Virus record (IMG/VR): IMGVR_UViG_3300025914_000010
Span: 1-64,000 of that record
Length of the DNA stretch: 64,000 nt
From: a virus
Direction: 5' to 3' (one strand)
A model generated the notes under the pieces. The model was not told the DNA's origin. It was given only the letters and a program-made list of their open reading frames with translations, and did not search any database. Every line of letters starts with the position of its first letter. The first letter of the stretch is position 1. Both the position numbers and the translations under genes were made by a program. Positions 7,058-14,393 of this stretch are shown here, one piece after another.

Positions 7058-7687
7058 ATGGCAGATCCAATACTCGCATGGCACTTTCGAGACAAAGACG
7101 GCACAACTAGCCGGCTAGCAAAGCCTGAAGAAGTCGGCGTTCGCTATTCCGTCACGCCACCGATCACCTGTTGCCGAAACGGACTGCACGGTTCGATCCG
7201 AGCGATTGACGCTCTCGGACACGCTGCATCGACCACAGCGATTGTCTGCCGGACTTCCCACGAAGGCGAGGTGGATCATCAGTCCGACAAGATCGCGTCC
7301 GAGCATCGAACCGTTCTGTGGCAGGCGGATTGTACGGCGGTTTTCCATGAGTTCGCGTGTCTGTGTGCCGAGCAATCGTTCGAAGTTATCAAAAAGCGCG
7401 GGACGGTTGTCGCGCCTGAAATGCTAGCGTGTGTGGATGCGAAGCGGAAGTGGTTGCGCGGAGAGATCAGTGACTCTGAACTGTATGCCGCCAGCGATGC
7501 CGCCTACGCTGCCGCCCGCGATGCCGCCAGCGATGCCGCCTACGCTGCCGCCTACGCTGCCGCCAGCGATGCCGCCTACGCTGCCGCCCGCGATGCCGCC
7601 CGCGCTGCCGCCCGCGCTGCCCAAAACACTTTGTTGGAAGAAATGCTCAACGCGCTTCAACCGAGAGGAGTACTGACCAATGGCTGA
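7058..7687 (+). CDS. DUF7666-like protein with alanine-rich repeat tail
   Basis: 209 residues from ATG 7058; only a distant AAAGGA precedes it. Residues 1-125 carry the phage pattern of LAWHFR near the start, CCRNGLH near 38, TVLWQAD near 85 and FACLCAE, typical of the DUF7666-type domain of unknown function. Residues about 140-190 are tandem copies of DAAYAAARDAAS, forming a long helix that varies in copy number among phages. A 192-bp spacer with no gene precedes it. Confidence 0.7.
   Translation: MADPILAWHFRDKDGTTSRLAKPEEVGVRYSVTPPITCCRNGLHGSIRAIDALGHAASTTAIVCRTSHEGEVDHQSDKIASEHRTVLWQADCTAVFHEFACLCAEQSFEVIKKRGTVVAPEMLACVDAKRKWLRGEISDSELYAASDAAYAAARDAASDAAYAAAYAAASDAAYAAARDAARAAARAAQNTLLEEMLNALQPRGVLTNG
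7484..7622 (+). repeat. In-frame minisatellite coding Ala-rich helix
   Basis: GATGCCGCC, TACGCTGCC and GCCAGC units recur in blocks of 9-21 bp across the 3' part of the gene at 7058. Unit length is a multiple of 3, so copy number can change without a frameshift. Confidence 0.75.
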
Positions 7688-8084
7688 CCTCTACCCCTGC
7701 CCAGCGCCGTCCTGCCCCGCTTTCCTCGACGCCCTGCCGGACTGCGACGACGACCCCGAAACCCTCGCCGCGGTAGACGCCGGAACGGACGCGGCGTACC
7801 GGCAACTCGGGTTCCACACGGAACTCGTTGCGCAGAACCTCCGGGCCGAGGCGGAGATGCGAAACAACGTCGTCCGGGACCGCGACGGGTCGCCGTGCTA
7901 CTTCGCCCCGCTGCGCCCCGATCCCGGCGAACTGCGGAGGCTGGAACTCGCGGAGGCGGCTGAGGAGGCCGAGAAGGGGCGGCGGAAGCGGCTCGCGGCA
8001 GTTGAGGAGGAGTTGGCGGCGGCGCGGGTACGGGTGGCGATGTTGGAGGGGTTGCTGGCGAGGAAGGAGCGGGCGGCGGCATGA
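7680..8084 (+). CDS. Hypothetical protein
   Basis: ATG overlaps the previous stop region by 8 bp; 134 residues. CPAPSCPAF near the N-terminus could bind a metal. The C-terminal third is a Glu/Ala/Arg helix, probably a coiled coil. Function is unknown. Confidence 0.65.
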   Translation: MADLYPCPAPSCPAFLDALPDCDDDPETLAAVDAGTDAAYRQLGFHTELVAQNLRAEAEMRNNVVRDRDGSPCYFAPLRPDPGELRRLELAEAAEEAEKGRRKRLAAVEEELAAARVRVAMLEGLLARKERAAA

Positions 8085-8347
8085 CACGCGCCCTGCTCGA
8101 CTACCTCGCCGCCTGCCTCGCCGCACGCACGGAACCGGACTACCGCCGCGTCTGCGCTATCACCGGCGTGACTGGCTTAGAGGCCGACCGCCTCGTGCAG
8201 CAGGCGTACGCACATATCGCACGGCAGCAGGTATCGGGCTGGCGGCATGAGCGGAAGTCGCAGGAGACGCGACGGCGGATCGGGGCCGGGGTGCGGCGGG
8301 CGCGGGAGGTCGGGGTGTTGGAGTTTGAGGAAGGGAGGGCTGCGTGA
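8081..8347 (+). CDS. Hypothetical protein with HTH-like start
   Basis: ATGA overlap; 88 residues. The first 50 residues are helical with ITGVTGLEADRLVQQAYAHI, which could be a DNA-binding fold, followed by a very basic tail. No family assignment is possible. Confidence 0.6.
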   Translation: MTRALLDYLAACLAARTEPDYRRVCAITGVTGLEADRLVQQAYAHIARQQVSGWRHERKSQETRRRIGAGVRRAREVGVLEFEEGRAA

Positions 8348-8604
8348 GAGCGTGTTGCAACTGTTATTTCTACCGCTTCAAAGCCAGCCACGACAGCGGA
8401 CCTGCAAACGAAATCGGCTGCTGCGACAGCCCAAAGACGAATGAGCAGATCAGGCCAGCCGGCGTTGCGTACGCGCTCTCACTCCTATCAGGCCACATCC
8501 CGGAAGACGTGTACCTTCGCAACTTGGAATCGCTGAGGCGCGAGATGACCGACTTCCGGGTGCGCGGCGACTTTCGCTGCATCAATTGGCAGAAAAGATC
8601 GTGA
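8344..8604 (+). CDS. Cys-rich hypothetical protein
   Basis: GTG start overlapping TGA; 86 residues. Cysteines at CCNCYF and GCCDS plus a C-terminal Cys suggest zinc or iron-sulfur binding. Function is unknown. Confidence 0.6.
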   Translation: MRACCNCYFYRFKASHDSGPANEIGCCDSPKTNEQIRPAGVAYALSLLSGHIPEDVYLRNLESLRREMTDFRVRGDFRCINWQKRS

Positions 8605-8888
8605 CCATCGAAGCCGCCCACACCTACATTCGCGACTGCACCACGAGCGGGCGACCCGTTGACCTCGAACACGCGGGGAAGTTGAGCGGATTGCGCGGCC
8701 CGTCGCTCCATCGGTTCGTGGTGGACTGCCAGGCGAGCGGACCGGTTCCGAAGTCCGGCGGGAAGCGGCGCAAGATCGCGAGTGCAGAGGACGGTTGGCT
8801 GGCACTCGCGGCGGTGGTCTTGGGTGGTGATTGTGAGGAAGAAGAGGAGGCAGAGGAAGATGGGCAGCCAGACGCGCTATCGGAATGA
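8601..8888 (+). CDS. Hypothetical protein
   Basis: GTG at 8601 overlaps the preceding TGA (GTGA); a TTG at 8586 is a less likely start. 95 residues. A helical N-terminal region contains LSGLRGPSLHRFVVD, followed by an acidic poly-Glu tail. No known domain. Confidence 0.55.
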   Translation: MTIEAAHTYIRDCTTSGRPVDLEHAGKLSGLRGPSLHRFVVDCQASGPVPKSGGKRRKIASAEDGWLALAAVVLGGDCEEEEEAEEDGQPDALSE

Positions 8889-9093
8889 GTACGGCACGAC
8901 AACCGGCTCCTACCACGAGCAGGGAACCACTCAGGACGCGCGGGAAGCCGCCGTAGAACGCCGCAGACGGGCATGGCGGGCGTGCCGGGTCAACGACGCT
9001 ATCAACGCGGTCGTGATCTCTCTCTGCTTCCTGGCGCTCGCTGGAACGCTCGGGTGGGCAGCGGTTTCGATCCTGATGGGGTGCGGGCAATGA
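8860..9093 (+). CDS. Small membrane protein
   Basis: 77 residues. One hydrophobic segment near residues 48-70 (AVVISLCFLALAGTLGWAAV) is preceded by a basic stretch RRRRAW, predicting an inside N-terminus. Its function is unknown. The ATGA overlap at the 3' end leads into the methyltransferase remnant at 9090. Confidence 0.6.
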   Translation: MGSQTRYRNEYGTTTGSYHEQGTTQDAREAAVERRRRAWRACRVNDAINAVVISLCFLALAGTLGWAAVSILMGCGQ

Positions 9094-9128
9094 CACAGCC
9101 TCGGCTGCTGGACTTGTTCTGCGGGGCG
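9090..9128 (+). pseudogene. 5' remnant of a C5 DNA methyltransferase gene
   Basis: ATG at 9090 (ATGA overlap with the upstream gene) opens MTQPRLLDLFCGA, the start and motif I of a cytosine C5 methyltransferase. After 13 codons the sequence changes to AT-rich DNA carrying the homing endonuclease cassette. An intact start with the same peptide pattern but different codons (RRPRLLDLYAGAGG) begins at 9738. The remnant appears to be the old 5' end cut off by insertion of the cassette. Confidence 0.75.
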
Positions 9129-9155
9129 TCAAGTATACAGAATAAGTCAAAAAGG

Positions 9156-9190
9156 TATAATATAAGCAATCAATTGCAGGAGGGCTTATA
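9156..9190 (+). promoter_or_regulatory. HNH cassette promoter and RBS-enclosing hairpin
   Basis: GGTATAAT supplies a -10 box (TATAAT 9156-9161). TATAAGC (9161-9167) pairs with GCTTATA (9184-9190), enclosing AGGAGG (9178-9183) and the first base of the start codon. No good -35 is visible. Confidence 0.65.
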
Positions 9191-9741
9191 TGACCACCGT
9201 TACTTGCCAGCATTGCGGAAAAGTCTTTGAAAGTCAGCGGCGCACTCGGAAGTTTTGTTCTGTCACCTGTGCGAACCGTAGCATTCACGCAGTTGTAAAG
9301 GAGCGCAATTGCCGCCATTGCGGAGCGGCCTTTCCAGTTATCAGTTCAGCGGATGCCAATCGGCAACACTGCTCCAGAGCGTGCGCGAAAAACTACAACG
9401 CTCTGCGAATCCACAAGTGGAAAGAAGAGCGACCTGGGTACATGAAGCCTTACAACGAGACGCGCAAGGCTAAAGACCCTGAGATTAACAAGAGGAGAGC
9501 GCGAGAGCAGCGAGCAGAGATACTGAGGCTTTTAGGCGGGGCTTGTGTGGTTTGTGGTGCAAGCAATCCTAACTGGCTACACGTTGATTACATCCCTACG
9601 CAAAAGGATTTGCGATTCCGACACCCGCGCCACATTAAATTTGTACGTGAACACTTATCCGAATTCCGAATACTTTGCGCCAACCACCATTACGAACTGA
9701 CTTTAACAGGCGCAATCGAAGGAACAGACATTACGCAATGA
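9190..9741 (+). CDS. Free-standing HNH endonuclease, possibly weakened
   Basis: 183 residues. Two N-terminal treble-clef-like fingers (CQHCGKVF...CSVTC and CRHCGAAF...CSRAC) precede a basic linker and an HNH region (CVVCGAS, LHVDYIP, FRILCANHH). The usual first histidine of the HNH motif (DH) is Tyr here, which could impair or change catalysis. It lies between the two 5' ends of a methyltransferase gene. A shared ATGA joins it to the methyltransferase at 9738. Confidence 0.8.
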   Translation: MTTVTCQHCGKVFESQRRTRKFCSVTCANRSIHAVVKERNCRHCGAAFPVISSADANRQHCSRACAKNYNALRIHKWKEERPGYMKPYNETRKAKDPEINKRRAREQRAEILRLLGGACVVCGASNPNWLHVDYIPTQKDLRFRHPRHIKFVREHLSEFRILCANHHYELTLTGAIEGTDITQ

Positions 9742-10529
9742 GACGACCGAGGTTGTTGGATCTTTACGCAGGAGCCGGTGGTGCCTCTATGGGCTATCAC
9801 CGCGCAGGCTTTGAAGTGGTCGGCGTGGACATGCGCCCGCAGCCGCACTTTCCGTTCCAATTCGTGCAAGCTGACGCGCTGCAGTACCTGCGCGAGTACG
9901 GACGATGTTTCGACGTGATCCACGCGTCGCCGCCGTGTCAGACAGACACACGGCTTGCGAAACTGCACCGCGCCAAAGGGCCAGAGTACGACGCTACGCA
10001 CAAGAGTATGACCGCGCCGACGCGCGACCTGCTGATAGCATCCGGCAAGCCGTACATCATCGAAGGCGTTGAAGGTGCGCCTCTGCTGAATGCCCTCACG
10101 CTCTGCGGCACGATGTTCAACCTTCGCACGGACTGCGGAGCCGAACTGCGGCGGCACAGGCTATTCGAGACGAATTGGTTTGACGATCTGCTGTCCGTGC
10201 CGCTCTGTCAACACGGCTCTGACCGAACGATTGGGGTGACCGGGACCGGTCACCCCATGACGGGAGCGCGGCGGTTCAGCAGAAATCGGACTGTGACCGT
10301 TACGGGTCACAGTCCGATGGACGGGCGCAAGAAACGCGTTATTACTATCACTGGCGCAACGCCGCAACAGAACACTGTGCGCAACCTGATTCGCGAGACG
10401 TTTCCGGTGAGCGCGGCACGAACGGCGATGGGCATTGACTGGATGACATCCATGAAAGAATTATCGCAAGCGATACCGCCTGCATACACGCAGTGGATAG
10501 GCGAACGGCTCATGGAGCAACTGAGATGA
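9738..10529 (+). CDS. Cytosine C5 DNA methyltransferase
   Basis: 263 residues. Motif I is DLYAGAGGASMGY (about 7-19), motif IV with the catalytic Cys is SPPCQ (about 69), and motif VI-like IEGVEG follows at about 114. The C-terminus has AMGIDWM and AIPPAY, typical of phage C5 enzymes. The target-recognition part carries VTGTGHPM and VTGHSPM repeats encoded by large inverted repeats. It probably methylates phage DNA against host restriction. It starts inside the end of the HNH gene. Confidence 0.85.
   Translation: MRRPRLLDLYAGAGGASMGYHRAGFEVVGVDMRPQPHFPFQFVQADALQYLREYGRCFDVIHASPPCQTDTRLAKLHRAKGPEYDATHKSMTAPTRDLLIASGKPYIIEGVEGAPLLNALTLCGTMFNLRTDCGAELRRHRLFETNWFDDLLSVPLCQHGSDRTIGVTGTGHPMTGARRFSRNRTVTVTGHSPMDGRKKRVITITGATPQQNTVRNLIRETFPVSAARTAMGIDWMTSMKELSQAIPPAYTQWIGERLMEQLR
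10232..10318. repeat. Two long inverted repeats inside the methyltransferase gene
   Basis: Arms at 10232-10241/10248-10257 (10 bp) and 10285-10298/10305-10318 (14 bp, perfect) each have a 6-bp loop. Both are centred on GTGACC...GGTCAC, and each encodes a VTG-H repeat of the target-recognition region. Confidence 0.8.
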
Positions 10530-10732
10530 AACCAGCGACCCCCGACTTCAACCCCCACCAGTCCCGCACCGTCCCCCACCGCCGCAGCTGGCGCGACCGG
10601 CCGGAAGCGCCGCACGGGAGGCGACGACGGGAAGTGCCTGAAGGGGCGGGCGTGGTGTGCTGGGGATGCTTGATGTTCCTCGGCTGGGCCGCGATCGGCT
10701 TGGGTTTCTTGCTGAAAGGACTGATGAAGTGA
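10526..10732 (+). CDS. Small membrane protein
   Basis: ATGA overlap; 68 residues. A basic Pro/Arg-rich N-terminus is followed by one membrane segment (CLMFLGWAAIGLGFLLKG). Function is unknown; N-in topology is likely. Confidence 0.6.
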   Translation: MKPATPDFNPHQSRTVPHRRSWRDRPEAPHGRRRREVPEGAGVVCWGCLMFLGWAAIGLGFLLKGLMK

Positions 10733-10965
10733 GCGACATTCAGACACGCATCAAAGACAAGCGCGCGGAAATCGTTCAGCAGTACCGGGCAATCAACGAA
10801 GCGAGAGCCGCACTACGTGACACGGAGAGACGCTTGGAGGTCTTAACGGCGCAGATGAGGGCGCTTGCCGAGGAAGAGGCGGAGACGGTCCCGTGTGCGG
10901 TTGTGGACAAGCTGCCGAAAGGGTATCAGGCTCCGGTGTATGTGCCAGCGGGCAAGGCGGCATGA
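10729..10965 (+). CDS. Hypothetical coiled-coil protein
   Basis: GTGA overlap; 78 residues. Residues 1-50 form a strongly heptad-patterned helix, followed by a short extended tail rich in Pro and Val. No known function. Confidence 0.6.
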   Translation: MSDIQTRIKDKRAEIVQQYRAINEARAALRDTERRLEVLTAQMRALAEEEAETVPCAVVDKLPKGYQAPVYVPAGKAA

Positions 10966-11273
10966 GCAAACCCATGATGAAGTGCGGCCACGCGGCCAAC
11001 GCTGTCACTGCTGACGGTAAGCCCTCGTGCGTTATCTGCGCTGGAATTCATCCCGGACACAACATCGTGGATGACGCCCCGCCCGACCTGAGCACCCGAA
11101 CCGCGCGCTGCTTCTACTACGGCATGGTGCCGAGCCGCAACGAGTGCAGTCAATGTCGCGGCAAAGATGCGTGTGGATGTGAGCGACCATCCAACACGGA
11201 TTTGGCTTTCTTCGCTCACAAGCCAGACGCACTGTTCGACGAATTCTACTGCGGGTGCATGTCGTGGGATTGA
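10962..11273 (+). CDS. Cys-rich zinc-binding protein
   Basis: ATGA overlap; 103 residues. Ten cysteines and several His residues (KCGHAAN, CVICAGIHPGH, CSQCRGKDACGC, YCGCMSWD) point to two or more zinc sites. It could bind nucleic acid or protein. No family is recognised. Confidence 0.65.
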   Translation: MSKPMMKCGHAANAVTADGKPSCVICAGIHPGHNIVDDAPPDLSTRTARCFYYGMVPSRNECSQCRGKDACGCERPSNTDLAFFAHKPDALFDEFYCGCMSWD

Positions 11274-11394
11274 CCGGATCAACTCGGAGCCTGACGCGGA
11301 AATCCTGGTCGCGCACCGGCGAGAGACGCACGCCGGGTTGCGAGAGCGGCGCCTGGCGATCAGTGCCGTGCCAGCCGAACAGAGCGCAGCGTGA
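11269..11394 (+). CDS. Possible small protein, non-standard start
   Basis: An open frame from 11269 to 11394 would give about 41 residues and ends in a GTGA overlap with the next gene, like its neighbours. Only ATT, CTG or TTG starts are available after the upstream stop. Coding is suggested by context only. Confidence 0.3.
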   Translation: MDRINSEPDAEILVAHRRETHAGLRERRLAISAVPAEQSAA

Positions 11395-11507
11395 ACCGCT
11401 CTACGTCCGGCAGAGAGCCGCTGGTGAGCGTCCTCGTGTTCCTCGCGGGGCTGGCGCTCGGACTGGCGGCGCACGCGATTATGGCGGCGATTGGGAGGTA
11501 TCCGTGA
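11391..11507 (+). CDS. Very small membrane protein
   Basis: GTG overlapping TGA at both ends of a 38-residue frame. Almost the whole product is one hydrophobic helix (LVSVLVFLAGLALGLAAHAI) after a short polar start. The tight operon overlaps support it. Confidence 0.55.
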   Translation: MNRSTSGREPLVSVLVFLAGLALGLAAHAIMAAIGRYP

Positions 11508-11731
11508 CCGGCATGGAGATCAAGCGCCGATCGAACACCGGCATCCGCTACGTGAATTGGGGCGGATGGTACGACACGCCGGACGGTCGCGGTCTGTGCC
11601 TCGCGCGGTGGATGTCCGGACATCAGAAGCACATCCGCAATCCGCGAGGACGCAGGCGATGCGGTAGTCGGTTGTGGATGAAGCAGAACCGTGAGATGTG
11701 CCCGCGCCTGCGCCGGACCCGCAGGCGGTAG
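11504..11731 (+). CDS. Small basic protein
   Basis: GTGA overlap; 75 residues with about one quarter Arg/Lys. An N-terminal strand-rich part (YVNWGGWYDTPDGRG) precedes an Arg-rich C-terminus, suggesting nucleic-acid binding. It is the last gene before the structured spacer. Confidence 0.6.
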   Translation: MTGMEIKRRSNTGIRYVNWGGWYDTPDGRGLCLARWMSGHQKHIRNPRGRRRCGSRLWMKQNREMCPRLRRTRRR

Positions 11732-11770
11732 AGCAGCCACCGACGCCGGGTTAGTTGTCCCGGCCCCGGC

Positions 11771-12116
11771 TGCACGTTGCGTGAAGCCTACGGAACAAAC
11801 ATAAATCGGCCCACGAGATGGGGCATCCCCGAATAAGTTGCAGGAATAAGGGGAATGCCGTAGGTTTCACGGAGCGTGCATAGGCGGCACGTTCGGCCCC
11901 GCTCCTTACACGAGAAAGCGAGGTGAAGCCATGTGACGGACTTTGATACCGGGACGCGATCGGGGATACGCGAGCGAAGGTGAATATCAGCCGCAGGGGG
12001 TTTCGGGTTCGGTCCCTGCGGACTGGCCCCAATAGCATAAGCGCCGAAAGGTGCGGGCAATGCGCCTGGAAACCAAGAGCCGGGAAGATGTCAGTTCGAG
12101 CCTGACAAGGGGCGTT
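11771..12116 (+). ncRNA. Structured RNA candidate with T-arm-like 3' end
   Basis: The 405-bp gap 11732-12136 holds no gene but several helices. 11771-11793 pairs with 11858-11880 (23 bp, two G-U and one mismatch). Inside it GGCATCCCC (11822-11830) pairs with GGGGAATGCC (11850-11859). CCGCAGGG (11991-11998) pairs with CCCTGCGG (12014-12021). At the 3' end TGTCAG-TTCGAGC-CTGACA (12089-12107) looks like a tRNA T-arm, but no tRNA body fits. It may be a phage noncoding RNA or a long leader of the DUF5131 gene. I do not recognise the class. Confidence 0.5.
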
Positions 12117-12136
12117 GTGTGAGAGAGGAGACGACG

Positions 12137-13138
12137 TTGGCTGAAAACACACTGATAAGCTGGGCCACGCATACGGCGAATTTTTGGACTGGTTGCATTA
12201 AGGTGTCCGACCCCGGACTTTGCACAAACTGCTACGCCGAGACGCTTATCAACCGATTCGGCGGCAACTTCGAGCGCGACAGGCCGATGGTCAAGAAGGT
12301 TTGGAGTGACATCCCGCGCTGGCAGAAACAATCCGAGAAAACCGGCGACCGGCCCCGCGTCTTCGTGATGAGCCTGGGTGATTTCTTCGAGGCCCTGCCT
12401 GAAAACCACAAGGACTACTACGACCTCTACGAAGCGCGGAGGCGTGCTATCGACCTGATGGAGCAGACAACCGGGATAGACTACCTGGTCCTGACGAAGC
12501 GCATCTCCAACGTCCGCAAGATGGTCCCGCGCCACTGGCTGGAGATTTGGCCCTCCCACATCCGCCTCGGCATCAGCGTCGGCACGCAGAAGGACGCCGA
12601 CCGGGACATACCCCGACTGTTGAAGATCGACGCGCCCAACTTCTTGAGCATGGAGCCCTTGCTGGAGAGGGTCGATATCTCATGGGCGCTTGAAAGCCAC
12701 GAGTTAGGCGAACTGCCGCAGGACGAAAACGGGCACGCATCTTCGGTGTACTCGAACGCGATTGACTGGGTAATCACGGGCGGCGAGTCGGGACCGCACG
12801 CGAGGCCGATGCACCCCGATTGGGCAAGGTCTCTGCGCGACCAGTGTCAAGCGGCTGGTGTTGCTTTCCACTTCAAGCAATGGGGCCGCAATCTGCCGGA
12901 AAGTCAATGGGACAGCTTCTCCGCAGACATCAACGCGCAACGATGCGCCCGGAATAGTTACGACCTGAGCGAACGAACCATTCGCAGCGTGCGCGCCCAC
13001 GGCGAACGCTTCTATCCGATGAACAAAAGTGAGACAGGCCATCTCCTCGACGGCGAAGTGTGGCAGCAGTTTCCCGAGGCGCTGACGCCGTCGCTCTTTG
13101 CCGCCACCGCCGCGACCGGGAGCGAGGGAGGGGCGTGA
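12137..13138 (+). CDS. DUF5131 (phage Gp37/Gp68 family) protein
   Basis: TTG at 12137 is chosen for GAGGAG 7 nt upstream; a GTG at 12119 lacks one. 333 residues. The start SWATHTANFWTGC with CTNCYA nearby, DYLVLTKR in the middle and DWVITGGESGPHARPM and FHFKQWG near the end are diagnostic of the phage Gp37/Gp68 family, which resembles radical SAM folds. The biochemical role is unsettled. A truncated relative lies at 15441-15908. A GTGA overlap leads to the Dam methylase. Confidence 0.85.
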   Translation: MAENTLISWATHTANFWTGCIKVSDPGLCTNCYAETLINRFGGNFERDRPMVKKVWSDIPRWQKQSEKTGDRPRVFVMSLGDFFEALPENHKDYYDLYEARRRAIDLMEQTTGIDYLVLTKRISNVRKMVPRHWLEIWPSHIRLGISVGTQKDADRDIPRLLKIDAPNFLSMEPLLERVDISWALESHELGELPQDENGHASSVYSNAIDWVITGGESGPHARPMHPDWARSLRDQCQAAGVAFHFKQWGRNLPESQWDSFSADINAQRCARNSYDLSERTIRSVRAHGERFYPMNKSETGHLLDGEVWQQFPEALTPSLFAATAATGSEGGA

Positions 13139-13962
13139 GCCGCCCTGTCCTACGATACCACGGCGGCAAATGGAAACTCGCTCCGTGGATCATATCGCAC
13201 TTCGGCCCGCACAAGGTCTACACCGAGACGTTCGGCGGCGGTGCGTCCGTCCTGATGCGAAAGGCGCGTTCCTACGCAGAAGTTTACAACGACCTTGACG
13301 GCGAAATTTGCAATCTCTTCTGCGTTCTTCGCCACCGATCGCACGAGCTGACCCGCGCACTCGAATTGACGCCGTTCGCGCGAGATGAATACAAGCGCAG
13401 CTTTGAGATAAGCAAAGACGAACTTGAGCAGGCGCGGCGCACGGTCATTCGCTCCTACATGGGATTCGGCTCGAACTCGTTGAACCGCGACCTCAAGAGC
13501 GGTTTCCGATCGTGCAGCAACCGAAGCGGAACGACGCCCGCACACGATTGGGCGAACTTCCCGAAAGCGATTGCTGAAATAGCCGACCGGCTGAGTGGCG
13601 TCGTGATTGAGAACCAAGACGCGAAGGAAGTCATGGCGGCGCACGACAGCACAGAAACGCTCCACTACGTGGATCCGCCCTACGTTCATTCGACGCGTTC
13701 AGGAGCGATGCACGGCAACCACGGATACGCCCACGAGATGACCGACGCCGAACACGAGGCATTGGCGGCGTTCCTGTGTGGATTGGAAGGCATGGTCGTC
13801 CTAAGCGGCTATCACAGCTCGCTCTATGACCGCCTGTATCGTGACTGGAAACGCACCGACAAATCCGCACTTGGCGACGGAGCGGTAAAGCGCACTGAGG
13901 TTCTATGGTTCAACGACAGGGCAGCGACGGCGATAGCCCAGGGCAACCTATTCGACCCATAG
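13135..13962 (+). CDS. dam: DNA adenine methylase (D12 class, Dam-like)
   Basis: GTG start with GTGA overlap; 275 residues. Motif I region RYHGGKWKLAPWI with FGGGASV (about 38) and the catalytic motif YVDPPY near 180 mark a D12-class N6-adenine methyltransferase. It is full length. Likely role: modification of phage DNA or regulation of phage timing. Confidence 0.9.
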   Translation: MSRPVLRYHGGKWKLAPWIISHFGPHKVYTETFGGGASVLMRKARSYAEVYNDLDGEICNLFCVLRHRSHELTRALELTPFARDEYKRSFEISKDELEQARRTVIRSYMGFGSNSLNRDLKSGFRSCSNRSGTTPAHDWANFPKAIAEIADRLSGVVIENQDAKEVMAAHDSTETLHYVDPPYVHSTRSGAMHGNHGYAHEMTDAEHEALAAFLCGLEGMVVLSGYHSSLYDRLYRDWKRTDKSALGDGAVKRTEVLWFNDRAATAIAQGNLFDP

Positions 13963-13970
13963 CCTCCCTC

Positions 13971-14015
13971 ACCCCGCCGACCCCGACGACCCCGGCGACC
14001 CCGACGACCCCGGCG
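13971..14015. repeat. Five tandem 9-bp repeats
   Basis: ACCCCG followed by CCG, ACG or GCG repeats five times without gaps between the Dam gene and the leftward RHH gene. It does not resemble a terminator on either strand. It may be a slippage product. Confidence 0.75.
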
Positions 14016-14062
14016 GCGGTTGCGGCGAGGGTGGTGGGGACGGGGCGCAGGGAGACGAGCGG

Positions 14063-14266
14063 CTAGTGATTGGCGCTCTCTGATGGGTCGCTCGGGTCAT
14101 GAGGCCAAGGAGCGTTCACGCTGTCGAGATATGCGAGGAGCGCCTTCTGCATGACAAGGCTTTTTGGTTCACGGCTCGACTTGGCATAGAGGTCAAGCCG
14201 CTCAAGAACATCTTCGTCGATACGGATTGTCAGTTGAACTTTGGGTGGAGTTGTGATTTTCGGCAT
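14063..14266 (-). CDS. Ribbon-helix-helix regulator
   Basis: ATG at 14266 with AAAGGAGAG 9 nt upstream; 67 residues. VQLTIRIDEDVLERLDLYA then KSLVMQKALLAYLD is the strand-helix-helix pattern of CopG/Arc repressors. It is the only leftward gene in this rightward stretch and diverges from the annealing-protein gene, so it probably represses that promoter and its own. Confidence 0.75.
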   Translation of the reverse strand: MPKITTPPKVQLTIRIDEDVLERLDLYAKSSREPKSLVMQKALLAYLDSVNAPWPHDPSDPSESANH

Positions 14267-14295
14267 TCGGGTCTCTCCTTTTGAGACAAAAACAG

Positions 14296-14362
14296 ATTAT
14301 ACCATATAACTTAAATAGGTATTTCCTGTCTTGACTTTTCTTGGTATTACCGGGTATTATCC
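14296..14362. promoter_or_regulatory. Divergent promoters with four GGTAT operators
   Basis: Rightward TTGACT (14331-14336), 18-bp spacer, TATTAT (14355-14360). Leftward extended -10 TGGTATAAT (TATAAT at 14301-14296). GGTATT-type sites occur at 14318-14326, 14343-14351 and 14353-14362, and inverted at 14296-14303. They overlap both promoters and are the likely sites for the RHH protein. Confidence 0.65.
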
Positions 14363-14393
14363 GTCATACAGTACGAATTGATTGGAGAAACCA

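Noticed and set aside
7484-7622. CRISPR or iterons
   Set aside because: The repeat is in frame and encodes an Ala-rich helix.
9129-9741. Self-splicing intron carrying the HNH gene
   Set aside because: The methyltransferase restarts with its own ATG and duplicates the first codons, so splicing would not restore a gene; no intron core is seen.
12089-12116. tRNA ending at the T-arm-like element
   Set aside because: No D-arm, anticodon arm or matching acceptor 5' strand could be placed; kept only as part of a structured RNA.
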